Assembly: GCF_001433995.1 (NCBI RefSeq)
Contig: NZ_AZCX01000002.1
Location: 372,001 to 436,000 of the forward strand
DNA: 64,000 nucleotides
From: Secundilactobacillus kimchicus JCM 15530
Lineage (GTDB): Bacteria > Bacillota > Bacilli > Lactobacillales > Lactobacillaceae
Reading direction: 5' to 3'
The notes beneath the pieces were generated by a model. That model worked only from the letters and a program-made list of their open reading frames with translations, had not been told where the DNA came from and did not search any database. The position numbers and the translations under genes were made by a program. Shown here in pieces: positions 54,941 through 63,059 of the stretch (position 1 is its first letter; every line of letters starts with the position of its first letter).

Positions 54941-56361
54941 TGGCTGGTGGAAACTGGAACAAGCAAAACAAGGTGCGACCTGGTGCTTATATCAACACCA
55001 AGGGCACACCACAACCCAAGCCGAACACCTCAATTGGTCGGACGCTACTTATCGGTAGTCAAGACCTTGGCTGGGGTGCTAAGGGCATCACCGAGTTAGA
55101 CGCCGACAGTGACTTTAAAGCGCTATTAGGAACTGACCTGAACGACCCTAAGTTATTGGCTTTGCGTGAAACACTTAAAGGTGCACTCACAGTGCTTTAC
55201 CTCAACAACAATGACGGCGAAAAGGCCAAGGCCGAGGAAGCCACTTTGCCTTGGAACTTTACTGCAAAGTACGCCGGGGTTAAAGGGAATGACCTGACCG
55301 TTTCGATCGAAAAAGACCCTAATGACGAAACGTTGATCACTGTGAACACCATTTATGGCACTGAGATTGTGGATCAACAACAAGTACGGACTACTACCGC
55401 CCGTGGTTTGGAATCGAATGCCTATGTAGATGTTACTTTTACTGGTGATAACACTGAACCAACCCCTGAAGTGACCGCTACTGATGGCGGGGCTGACTTT
55501 TCAGCAACTGCCGGCAAGGCAAAGCTAGAAGCACTCGCTGCTTCTTCTACCTATAAGTTGGCTGGTGGCACCACTGAAGCAGCTGAAATTACCGAATTGC
55601 TAGACGAAGCTTTAGCAACAGAAGTCTACCAAACGGTTACTACCGCTGGGTTCCCAATTGACAACGAAATCCACGAAATTGTGGGCCAAGCCGTCAAGCG
55701 GTTACGCAAGGAAGACGACTTCAAAGCTCGGGCTGTGGTGCCAGTACTGGAAGGTGCTTCTAAGTATGATAACTATGGCATTTCTAAAGTGTCGAATGGC
55801 GTTAAGCTGGCTAGCGGCGAAATTATCGAAAAGACTTACGCCACTGGTTACTTTGCAGGAGCTTCATCAGCAGCTAATTTTGATGAGTCTTTGACTTACG
55901 CTCAATACCCTGGTGCTGTGGGGGCTTATCCGAAGCTATCCAACGAACAGACCATCAACGCTTTGAATGACGGTGAAATTGTCTTCACCGGCCGCCGTGA
56001 TGGCACAGTTGTGATTGAACAAGATATTAATTCACTGGTCACTTTCACCGATGATACTCCAGCTTCTTTCCGTAAAAACCGGATTGTGCGGACTCTTGAT
56101 GAGATTGCTAATAATACTAGCGAAGTCTTCCACACTACTTTCATTGGCAAGGTTGATAACGATCCTACCGGTCGCGACCTGTTCAAGGCCAACCGGGTAG
56201 CTTACTTGCGCAGTTTAGAAAACGCTCACGCTATTCGTGACTTCGATCCAACTGATCTGACTGTGGACGCTGGCAATGACAAGGATTCTATCTTGGTTAG
56301 CCTGGCAGTTACACCAGTTGACGCTATGGAAAAACTGTACATGACCTTGTGGGTTAACTAG
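54940..56361 (+). CDS. Tail sheath protein (XkdK-like)
   Basis: It has 473 residues. The N-terminus NKVRPGAYINTKG and the C-terminal block (NDKDSILVSLAVTPVDAMEKLYMTLWV) are the sheath signature, so the phage has a contractile tail. An insertion around residues 175-200 carries TDGGADFSATAGKAKLEAL, matching the predicted capsid extension. AAAGGAGG precedes the ATG. The sheath surrounds the tube and contracts during injection. Confidence 0.95.
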   Translation: MAGGNWNKQNKVRPGAYINTKGTPQPKPNTSIGRTLLIGSQDLGWGAKGITELDADSDFKALLGTDLNDPKLLALRETLKGALTVLYLNNNDGEKAKAEEATLPWNFTAKYAGVKGNDLTVSIEKDPNDETLITVNTIYGTEIVDQQQVRTTTARGLESNAYVDVTFTGDNTEPTPEVTATDGGADFSATAGKAKLEALAASSTYKLAGGTTEAAEITELLDEALATEVYQTVTTAGFPIDNEIHEIVGQAVKRLRKEDDFKARAVVPVLEGASKYDNYGISKVSNGVKLASGEIIEKTYATGYFAGASSAANFDESLTYAQYPGAVGAYPKLSNEQTINALNDGEIVFTGRRDGTVVIEQDINSLVTFTDDTPASFRKNRIVRTLDEIANNTSEVFHTTFIGKVDNDPTGRDLFKANRVAYLRSLENAHAIRDFDPTDLTVDAGNDKDSILVSLAVTPVDAMEKLYMTLWVN

Positions 56362-56379
56362 GAAGGAGCGATATAAAGT

Positions 56380-56865
56380 ATGGATGAATCACAATCAGTA
56401 GTTGGCCAATTCTTAAATGGTCGAGATTCAATTTCAACCAAGGATGCCAAAGTTTTCGTCAATATGAACGGAAAAATTTGGCCAATGATCGAGTGTAACC
56501 AATTTGCGGCCAAACTCGAAAAGAACAAGGAAGACGTGCAAACGCTCGGTTCCCGGTGGAAACACAAGAAGACGACTTCAGTGGAAGGTACTGGTACCCT
56601 GGGCGGATATGTTATCAGTTCGAACTGGGTTAAATATGCTTTACCGTACATTCAAGGCGGTAAGGATTTGTACTTTGAAGTTACTATGACCATCGAAGAC
56701 CCTACTTCGCGGGCCGGCAAGCAAACGCTCCACTTTACTGACGTCAACCTTGACGATGTGCCATTTGCTGATTTCGAAGCAGATGATGATGTGATGCAAT
56801 GGGAGTCTGACTTTACTTTTGAAGGTGTAGAGTTAGTCGAGCCTTTTACTGGATTCGAAGAATAA
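56380..56865 (+). CDS. Tail tube protein (XkdM-like)
   Basis: A 161-residue tube subunit of the contractile tail: ISTKDAKVFVNMNGK and TLGSRWKHKKTTSVEGTGTL are characteristic. It follows the sheath gene by 18 bases with AAGGAG, the universal sheath-tube order. Confidence 0.93.
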   Translation: MDESQSVVGQFLNGRDSISTKDAKVFVNMNGKIWPMIECNQFAAKLEKNKEDVQTLGSRWKHKKTTSVEGTGTLGGYVISSNWVKYALPYIQGGKDLYFEVTMTIEDPTSRAGKQTLHFTDVNLDDVPFADFEADDDVMQWESDFTFEGVELVEPFTGFEE

Positions 56866-56887
56866 CAACTATTAGGAGGGCTATTTA

Positions 56888-57298
56888 ATGGCTGATCAAG
56901 TGTCGATTCAAGATTTTATTGTTAAAAAAGAAAACGAAAAACGTGAGCTTAAGTTTGCCCGTTTCAAATCACCGTTCATTGTGCGTGAAATTACCAATGA
57001 CGAAAATGAGGCCTTGCAAAAGAGTGCCACTAAACGTGTGAAAAATCCCAAAACGGGGCAGCTTGAACCGCAAGTTGATCAAAACTTGTATGTTGACTTA
57101 CTATTAGCAAAATCGGTAGTCCAACCAGATTTACAAGATGCCGAGTTACAAGAAGCATATGGAACCATGGGAGATGAAGCCGGAACTTTACGCGCAATGC
57201 TGAAGGTCTCGGAACTCAACCAAATCACTAAAACTGTTACCGACTTTGCTGGCGTTACGGAATCAGTAGACAGCGATGTAAAAGCGGTAAAAAACTAA
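56888..57298 (+). CDS. Tail assembly chaperone, short form (XkdN-like, gpG)
   Basis: A 136-residue cytoplasmic chaperone that coats the tape measure protein during tail assembly. FIVREITNDENEALQKSA is typical of the family. Its last codons, GTA AAA AAC TAA, contain the slippery heptamer A AAA AAC; the -1 frame continues into the T segment. TAGGAGGG precedes the ATG. Confidence 0.9.
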   Translation: MADQVSIQDFIVKKENEKRELKFARFKSPFIVREITNDENEALQKSATKRVKNPKTGQLEPQVDQNLYVDLLLAKSVVQPDLQDAELQEAYGTMGDEAGTLRAMLKVSELNQITKTVTDFAGVTESVDSDVKAVKN

Positions 57299-57498
57299 TT
57301 CAAGCCGGTCAGGGGGCGGAGTTTCAGTATTATCACTACACCATGAATGAATTTGGTTGGTTGCCCTCCGACTGGCTAAACTTGTCGGTCCGAGAAAAAG
57401 CCCTCGTGATTGCTGGTATCGACATTCGAATCAAGGAAGAAAAGAAGCAACAAAAAGAAGCAGAAAGGAAAGCCAGAGCTAAGGGCCGTCGCCACTAG
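57289..57498 (+). CDS. -1 frameshift extension of the tail chaperone (gpGT)
   Basis: The heptamer A AAA AAC at 57289-57295 lies at the end of the short chaperone frame. The -1 frame then codes 67 residues (AEFQYYHYTMNEFGWLPSDW in part, ending with a Lys-rich RKARAKGRRH tail) to TAG 57496. The joined product has 203 residues. No ribosome binding site serves the ATG inside this segment, so frameshifting is the only reasonable route. No strong downstream stem is apparent. Confidence 0.87.
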   Translation, partial: KKLIQAGQGAEFQYYHYTMNEFGWLPSDWLNLSVREKALVIAGIDIRIKEEKKQQKEAERKARAKGRRH

Positions 57499-57538
57499 GC
57501 CTCTGGCTTTTTTTATTATCTGAGAAAGGGGGATAGGA

Positions 57539-60500
57539 ATGGCAGGTACGGAAGTTTCAGCCACAATTAAACTGGTGGATGCCTTCAGCGGAACGCTTGG
57601 TAAGCTGAAATCTGGTCTAGGTGGTGCAGGGGCAGCCCTGAGTCAACTATCCGGAAACGCTGGGAAAACTGGTTCAATGTTTAAGTCAGTTTTAGGTGGA
57701 ACATTGGTAGGCCAGGGGATTACTAAAGGGATTAGTGCAATTGGTGGCGGATTGAAAAGCATGTATGGTGAGCTCGATGAATCTAGTCGAGCTTGGCAAA
57801 CCTTTAACGGTAATATGGGTATGCTTGGTAAGTCCGATTCACAAATCGCCACTACCCGTGCAGGGTTGCAAAAATTTGCTCAACAAACGATTTACTCGGC
57901 TTCTGATATGGCTTCCACATATAGCCAATTGGCTGCTGTTGGAACTAAAAACACCGGTAAACTGGTTAAAGGGTTTGGTGGGTTAGCTGCTGCGGCCAGT
58001 AATCCACAGCAGGCCATGAAAACTTTAAGTCAACAAGCCACACAAGCCGCTGCTAAGCCTAAAATTCAATGGATGGACTTCAAGTTGATGCTTGAACAAA
58101 CTCCTGCCGGTATGGCAATGGTCGCTAAGACCATGCACAAGTCCACTGGGCAACTGGTTAAGGATGTGCAGGCTGGCAAAGTCAAGACGCAAGACTTCTT
58201 TAACGCTATCGCCAAAACGGGTACTAATGCTAACTTTAGTAAGATGGCAACCCAGTACAAGACAGTTGGTCAAGCCATGGACGGTTTGCGGGAAACGGCC
58301 GCTAACAAGCTTCAACCAGCTTTTGACGCTGTTAGCAAAGTTGGCATTAAAGCTGTTTCAAAGCTGACAGATAGTCTTGGAAACATCAACGTCGGAAGTT
58401 TAACTAAATCCTTAGTGCCAATGGCACAGGGTGTGGTTAACGGAATCACGTCAGTTTTTAAATTGATTGGTCAAGCTATGAGCAATATCGGCAAGATGGA
58501 TCCAGGAGTACTGAAAGCTTTAGGAGTTGCGTTTGTTGCACTAAAGGCCGGCACATCAGGGTTAGTATTAGCTGGTGCGGTTGCTGGACTTAAGGCCTTA
58601 GCTAGTCTTAGCCCGGGAACTCTAAATGCTGTTGCCATTGGGATTACTGCGATTGCAGCGGCCATGGTGGCGATGAAGGCAGCTAAGGGCATAGCTGGAA
58701 TTTTTAATGTTTTTAAAGGATTGAAAGCCCCTAAAATACCTAAGGTGCAAGTCCCTGATGGAACCGCAGCAGGAAAATCTGCACTGGGCTTCTTAAAATT
58801 AGGCGCCGCTTTACTCATGGTAGGTGGTGCGATTGCTCTTGCTGGTGCAGGCTTCTTCTTAATGGCCCGGGCTTCGACACAACTTGCTTCCGCCGGAGGT
58901 GCCGCAATTGCGGTGTTCTTTGGCATGATTGTTGCAGTTGCCGCTTTGGCTGCTATTGTTGCCTTGCTGGGGCCAGCACTGCTAACCGGCTCAGCAGGGT
59001 TACTGGTCATGGGTGCGGCCCTGTTACTAATCGGCGTTGCGATTTTCTTAGCTACGGCTGGTATGGCACTGTTAACAACCCAGCTTCCGTTGATCGCTCA
59101 ATACGGTTTGATGGCCGCACTCAACATTGCAGTTCTTGGGGTGGCGTTGGCACTATTTGGTGCGTTGTCGTTGATTGCCACCGTTGGAATCGTGTTACTT
59201 GGTGTAAGTCTCGTTGTATTGGCTGCTGGATTAATGATTGCAGCCGTGGGAGCTATTGTTTTTGCGGCTGGTATGTTTATGGTCATGGCTGCTTCTATGA
59301 TGGCCTTCGTCGGGTTGCTCCTGGTGTTCACTGGATCGATTATGGCATTTGCCGGATTAATGATGGTGATGGTCGGCGGTATGATGGCGATGATGGGACT
59401 TATGATGGTCATGATGGGAGCTATGATGGCGTTTGTTGGGTTAATTTTGGTTATGACCGGTGGCATGATGGCAATGATGGGGTTAATGATGGTCATGGTG
59501 GGTGGAATGCTTGCGATGGTCGGACTAATGATGGTGATGGTTGGTGCTATGATGGCAATGGTCGGACTGATGATGATCATGATGACGGCTATGATGGCCG
59601 CAATGGGCTTAATGCTACTAGGTACAACAGCCATGGTAGCGGCGGCGGGAATGCTACTTTTAGCAGCCGCTGTTACCTTAGTCGCGACTCAGGTTTCTTC
59701 GATTGCCTCAAGCGCAGCTGCAGCTGCTGCCAGTTTAACTGGAATGGTTGCTGCTGTGGATGTTATTAAAGCTGGCTTAAACAGTTTGAAGTCTGCCGCG
59801 CAATCAGCAGTTCAAGGCTTCATCTCCGCACTGCGTGGTGGTGTTGGTAGTGCCACTGCTGCAGGTCTCGCTCTGGCAGATGCGGCTACTAACGGTATGA
59901 AGAGTGGTGTGGGTGCTGCTCGGTCAGCAGGTGTCATGATTGGTGCAGGGTTGGCTTCAGGGTTGCGCTCGCAAATTGGTGCTGTACAAGCTGCTGCTAG
60001 CGCTTTAGCTAATGCCGCAGCTAGTGCTGCAAGAGCTGCCGCTAAGGTCCATTCACCATCACGGGTTATGGCTGAGATTGGTGGCTATATGGGCCAAGGG
60101 TTGGCAAACGGGATGAGCGCGACTAACTCGCTGGTTGCCAATGCTGGTTCTGCTATGGCAACCGCTGCTTTAAACGGCGCCGGAATCAATGGTAATAATC
60201 CAGGCGATTTGTTGGCCGCAGGTTTTAACCGGGCATATGCAGCGGTCAATAATGTGGTTGGTGCTATGCGTGGCATTGGTGGTAATGGACTGGCTGTAAA
60301 TGGTCAAATGACCAGTAGTACCAGCCTAGCCACACCCACAACTTCACCGTTTAGTTATGGCCCTGGTACTACCGGTGCTGTTACTAATGCGTCCACAGCA
60401 ACTCAAACGAGTAGCTCTAACACGATCAACATTCAACCAGGTGCTATCAGTCTTACTAGCACTGGTGACGCGGATATAGATGGCGAAGCAATTGCTAGGG

Positions 60501-60544
60501 CGCTTGAAAATCACCTAATGAAAGTTAATGAAAGGATGGGTTAA
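57539..60544 (+). CDS. Tape measure protein
   Basis: It has 1001 residues; length sets the tail length (about 1.5 Angstrom per residue by the general rule, so near 150 nm). The N-terminal tape-measure domain (about 60-270, with SRAWQTFNGNMGMLGKSDSQI) leads to a very hydrophobic centre (about 420-740) that includes eight Met-rich 14-residue repeats, then an Ala-rich and low-complexity C-terminus with AAKVHSPSRVMAEIGGYMGQGLANG, common to the family. No lytic transglycosylase or peptidase domain is seen. AAAGGGGG precedes the ATG. Confidence 0.93.
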   Translation: MAGTEVSATIKLVDAFSGTLGKLKSGLGGAGAALSQLSGNAGKTGSMFKSVLGGTLVGQGITKGISAIGGGLKSMYGELDESSRAWQTFNGNMGMLGKSDSQIATTRAGLQKFAQQTIYSASDMASTYSQLAAVGTKNTGKLVKGFGGLAAAASNPQQAMKTLSQQATQAAAKPKIQWMDFKLMLEQTPAGMAMVAKTMHKSTGQLVKDVQAGKVKTQDFFNAIAKTGTNANFSKMATQYKTVGQAMDGLRETAANKLQPAFDAVSKVGIKAVSKLTDSLGNINVGSLTKSLVPMAQGVVNGITSVFKLIGQAMSNIGKMDPGVLKALGVAFVALKAGTSGLVLAGAVAGLKALASLSPGTLNAVAIGITAIAAAMVAMKAAKGIAGIFNVFKGLKAPKIPKVQVPDGTAAGKSALGFLKLGAALLMVGGAIALAGAGFFLMARASTQLASAGGAAIAVFFGMIVAVAALAAIVALLGPALLTGSAGLLVMGAALLLIGVAIFLATAGMALLTTQLPLIAQYGLMAALNIAVLGVALALFGALSLIATVGIVLLGVSLVVLAAGLMIAAVGAIVFAAGMFMVMAASMMAFVGLLLVFTGSIMAFAGLMMVMVGGMMAMMGLMMVMMGAMMAFVGLILVMTGGMMAMMGLMMVMVGGMLAMVGLMMVMVGAMMAMVGLMMIMMTAMMAAMGLMLLGTTAMVAAAGMLLLAAAVTLVATQVSSIASSAAAAAASLTGMVAAVDVIKAGLNSLKSAAQSAVQGFISALRGGVGSATAAGLALADAATNGMKSGVGAARSAGVMIGAGLASGLRSQIGAVQAAASALANAAASAARAAAKVHSPSRVMAEIGGYMGQGLANGMSATNSLVANAGSAMATAALNGAGINGNNPGDLLAAGFNRAYAAVNNVVGAMRGIGGNGLAVNGQMTSSTSLATPTTSPFSYGPGTTGAVTNASTATQTSSSNTINIQPGAISLTSTGDADIDGEAIARALENHLMKVNERMG
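59294..59629 (+). repeat. Eight 42-base tandem repeats in the tape measure gene
   Basis: Each unit codes 14 residues of the pattern x-M-M-A-x-x-G-L-M-M-V-M-x-G. The eight units are in register from SMMAFVGLLLVFTG to AMMAAMGLMLLGTT. The copies differ by scattered changes, so they are diverged rather than recent duplicates. Confidence 0.9.
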
Positions 60545-60546
60545 AG

Positions 60547-61236
60547 ATGAACTTCTATCTGACTGATTACAAAAATCGGACGTGGCCACTGCCGCTTAAC
60601 CCGTCCGAATTCAAATTAACCGCGGAACGAGATGACAAGACAGTGACGGTCGTCCGACTTGGTGAGATATCAACACTAGGCGAAGATAAGCTTCAATCTT
60701 TAGAGTTGAAATTCACTATCCCAACCGATATCCGAGCTGAGCACTACACCAGTGCCCCAAAGAAAAAGCTGGCCAAAAACGGGCAGAGTTACCTGACTTG
60801 GTTTAATTGGATCAAAAACCAACGGCACCTTTGCCGATTAGTGATCAGTGGGACCAAGGTTAACTTTCAGGGCGTGCTAAACACCTTTGAATATGGCATG
60901 GAGGAAGGTTACGCCGGTGACTACATCGTCACGATTAAAATTGCTCAGTACAAGCCACACCGGGCGATCAAGGTTGGGGCTTCAAAAAAGAAGAAAACTG
61001 CCAAGAAAGGCAAGCAACGCTCGGCTCCACCGAAAAAGGTGGGTCGGGGGTCTAAAGTCGTTGTGAATGGCGTGCTCCACCGTAGCAGTACGGGGAGCGG
61101 GCCAGGAGTCACTGAGCGTAACGCTCAACGAAAGATTTCATTAGTTGTCCCTGGCGCTAAATATCCTTACCACGTCACAACATTGTCCGGTGGTGCTCGT
61201 GGATGGGTTAGCGCCAGTGCTGTAAAGGCGGTGTAG
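60547..61236 (+). CDS. Baseplate/tail protein XkdP-like with SH3-like C-terminus
   Basis: It has 229 residues. The N-terminal part (FYLTDYKNRTWPLPLNPSEFKL) fits the XkdP/gp53-like family between tape measure and hub. Where many homologues end in a LysM domain, this ends, after a Lys-rich linker (about 140-165), in a beta-rich domain containing YPYHVTTLSGGARGWVSASAV that looks SH3-like. It probably anchors the tape measure end or the hub. Confidence 0.8.
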   Translation: MNFYLTDYKNRTWPLPLNPSEFKLTAERDDKTVTVVRLGEISTLGEDKLQSLELKFTIPTDIRAEHYTSAPKKKLAKNGQSYLTWFNWIKNQRHLCRLVISGTKVNFQGVLNTFEYGMEEGYAGDYIVTIKIAQYKPHRAIKVGASKKKKTAKKGKQRSAPPKKVGRGSKVVVNGVLHRSSTGSGPGVTERNAQRKISLVVPGAKYPYHVTTLSGGARGWVSASAVKAV

Positions 61237-61238
61237 CT

Positions 61239-62279
61239 ATGACAGTGACATCGTTTTTTATCCAACACGGCAAGGGTGGTGAGTCATGGGACGCTCGACA
61301 GGCCTTGCAGACCGATATCAAGTGGACCACGGACATTGATTTCTCCGCCGGCCAACTTGAATTTAAGTTGACTGAAGTTGACGAAGGTTTTATTCCCCGT
61401 ATGGGTGATATCGTTTGGTTCCGCTGGGACAAGAAGCCGGTCTTTCGTGGCATTATTTTCAAGTATGGCTATGACGAATCCGAAAACTTTTCAGTCACTG
61501 CCTATGACAGTTTGCGGTATTTCAAAAACCAAGATTCATTAGTTTGGCCAGTTTCTACGATTGGCCAACGGTTCGACAAGATTATCAAGTTGGCCGGTGT
61601 TAAGGGTAAGAAAGTGGCCACTAGTTCGCACAAACTGAAAGCAGAGGTTTGCGACAGTAAGAGTTATTTTGACATGCTGAAATCAGCAGTCAATAACACT
61701 TACAAGGCCACCGATGACCATTTCTTTTTGTGGGACAACTACGGTACGGTGGAGCTTCGTAAAACCGGGGCTAAGGCCAAGTATTACATTGGCGACAAGT
61801 CTAGCGCTACGGGCTTCACCTACAACCGTAGTATCGATAACTTGGTCAACACCATCAGGGTGGTACGGAGTGATAAGACGAAGAAACAGCAGTCTTCATC
61901 CACAGCCAAAGTTAAGGCAGACTCCACCAAGGATGATGCTAAAAACACCAAACTGACTACTGAAACAGCTGCAAGTAAGAACTCCGTTACTCGCTATGGT
62001 GTTCTTCAAAAGGTTGTTAAGGCTAAGGACAAGGCCAATGCGGCCCAAATGAAGCAGCAGGCCATCGATGAACTGAAAAAGGCCGGCAAAATGGAACACA
62101 CCCTCACCGTTAAGACCCGTGGGAGTCTGTACATGACGCCGGGCTACTACTGGCCGATCAAATTTAAGTCTCTTAAAGATATCGGCGTCGGCACTCACTA
62201 CATGATGATTACTAAGTCAACTTTGACTTTTGGGACTAATGAAATTACAGCGGAACTTGAAATGAAGGTGAGGTTGTAA
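61239..62279 (+). CDS. Baseplate hub protein (XkdQ-like)
   Basis: It has 346 residues of the gp27/GpD-type hub family, forming the central ring below the tube. GDIVWFRWDKKPVFRGIIFKY and ENFSVTAYDSLRYFKNQDS are family blocks. A Lys/Thr-rich linker (about 210-245) precedes the last domain, which ends with GTNEITAELEMKVRL. The stop overlaps the next start (TAATG). Confidence 0.85.
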   Translation: MTVTSFFIQHGKGGESWDARQALQTDIKWTTDIDFSAGQLEFKLTEVDEGFIPRMGDIVWFRWDKKPVFRGIIFKYGYDESENFSVTAYDSLRYFKNQDSLVWPVSTIGQRFDKIIKLAGVKGKKVATSSHKLKAEVCDSKSYFDMLKSAVNNTYKATDDHFFLWDNYGTVELRKTGAKAKYYIGDKSSATGFTYNRSIDNLVNTIRVVRSDKTKKQQSSSTAKVKADSTKDDAKNTKLTTETAASKNSVTRYGVLQKVVKAKDKANAAQMKQQAIDELKKAGKMEHTLTVKTRGSLYMTPGYYWPIKFKSLKDIGVGTHYMMITKSTLTFGTNEITAELEMKVRL

Positions 62280-62626
62280 TGGCTGGAGAACGTATTCTAG
62301 AAATGATGAAACAGCGGGGCGGGCATGACTCCGATTACGCCGATGTGGTATTTGGCACGGTCGTGAGTGCCAGCCCCCTAAAGATTCAAATCAGTAACCA
62401 AATGACGTTAACCGACGCCTTTTTGGTACTAGGCCGTTACGTTCAGAAACACAAGGAAAAGCATACCTACCATGACTACAAGCAAGACTCTGACACCACT
62501 CGCACTGAGGCGGTGGTTGTGGATGATTCGCTTGAGGCTGGTGACGGTGTGGCTATGATCCGGATGGACGGTGGCCAACAATTTTACGTTTTTGAAAAAA
62601 CTGAGGGAGGTGACGTAGATGGATGA
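62279..62626 (+). CDS. DUF2577 baseplate protein (XkdR-like)
   Basis: A 115-residue protein with VVSASPLKIQISNQMTLTDAFLVL, typical of DUF2577 in PBSX-like baseplates. The C-terminal VVDDSLEAGDGVAMIRMDGGQQFYV matches the OB-like domain. It overlaps both neighbours, so the baseplate genes are translated together. Confidence 0.85.
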   Translation: MAGERILEMMKQRGGHDSDYADVVFGTVVSASPLKIQISNQMTLTDAFLVLGRYVQKHKEKHTYHDYKQDSDTTRTEAVVVDDSLEAGDGVAMIRMDGGQQFYVFEKTEGGDVDG

Positions 62627-63059
62627 TGAGGATTTACAAGAGGTCGATGGCCTAGAAGTCGAAGATGATTTTGACGATGAGATTGAGGAGGAAACTCTGC
62701 CCAGTCTTGATTACAAGGTTGCCAACGGCCACATCGCTGGTTATGTGGATGAGCGTGAAGCTATGGTGCAAGCTATCGATAAGATCGCTAAGACTGACCG
62801 TTTCACTTATCCGATTTACTCTGATCAGTACGGTAATGATTTGCAAGAGTTGTTCGGCAAGGATTTTGACTATGCTAAAGTCGAAGTTGAACGGATGCTT
62901 GAAGAAGCTTTTCTAGCCGACGACCGGGTTAACTCAGTAACTGTGGATGATATCCGACAGACTGATTCGACTAGTTTGACTGTGACAGCCTCGGTCGATA
63001 CCATCTATGGCACTGTCCCAGTTGAAAGTGAGGTGGCAATTAACAGTGACACCGAATGA
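62619..63059 (+). CDS. DUF2634 baseplate protein (XkdS-like)
   Basis: A 146-residue protein of the gp25/XkdS (DUF2634) type: after an acidic N-terminus, GYVDEREAMVQAIDKIAKT and RFTYPIYSDQYGNDLQELFG are diagnostic. gp25-like proteins sit in the wedge and initiate sheath assembly. It overlaps the baseplate J gene by 14 bases. Confidence 0.9.
   Translation: MDDEDLQEVDGLEVEDDFDDEIEEETLPSLDYKVANGHIAGYVDEREAMVQAIDKIAKTDRFTYPIYSDQYGNDLQELFGKDFDYAKVEVERMLEEAFLADDRVNSVTVDDIRQTDSTSLTVTASVDTIYGTVPVESEVAINSDTE

Noticed and set aside
57343-57498. Independent small gene starting at the ATG before the tape measure gene
   Set aside because: No ribosome binding site, and the frame is contiguous with the chaperone through a perfect slippery heptamer.
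58471-59010. 179-residue minus-strand frame, Ala/Pro-rich
   Set aside because: Shadow of the Ala/Gly-rich tape measure coding strand.
59098-59634. 178-residue minus-strand frame opposite the tape measure repeats, rich in Ile, Thr and Pro
   Set aside because: It is the mirror of the Met-rich repeats, with no ribosome binding site; low complexity comes from ATG/GGT codons on the other strand.
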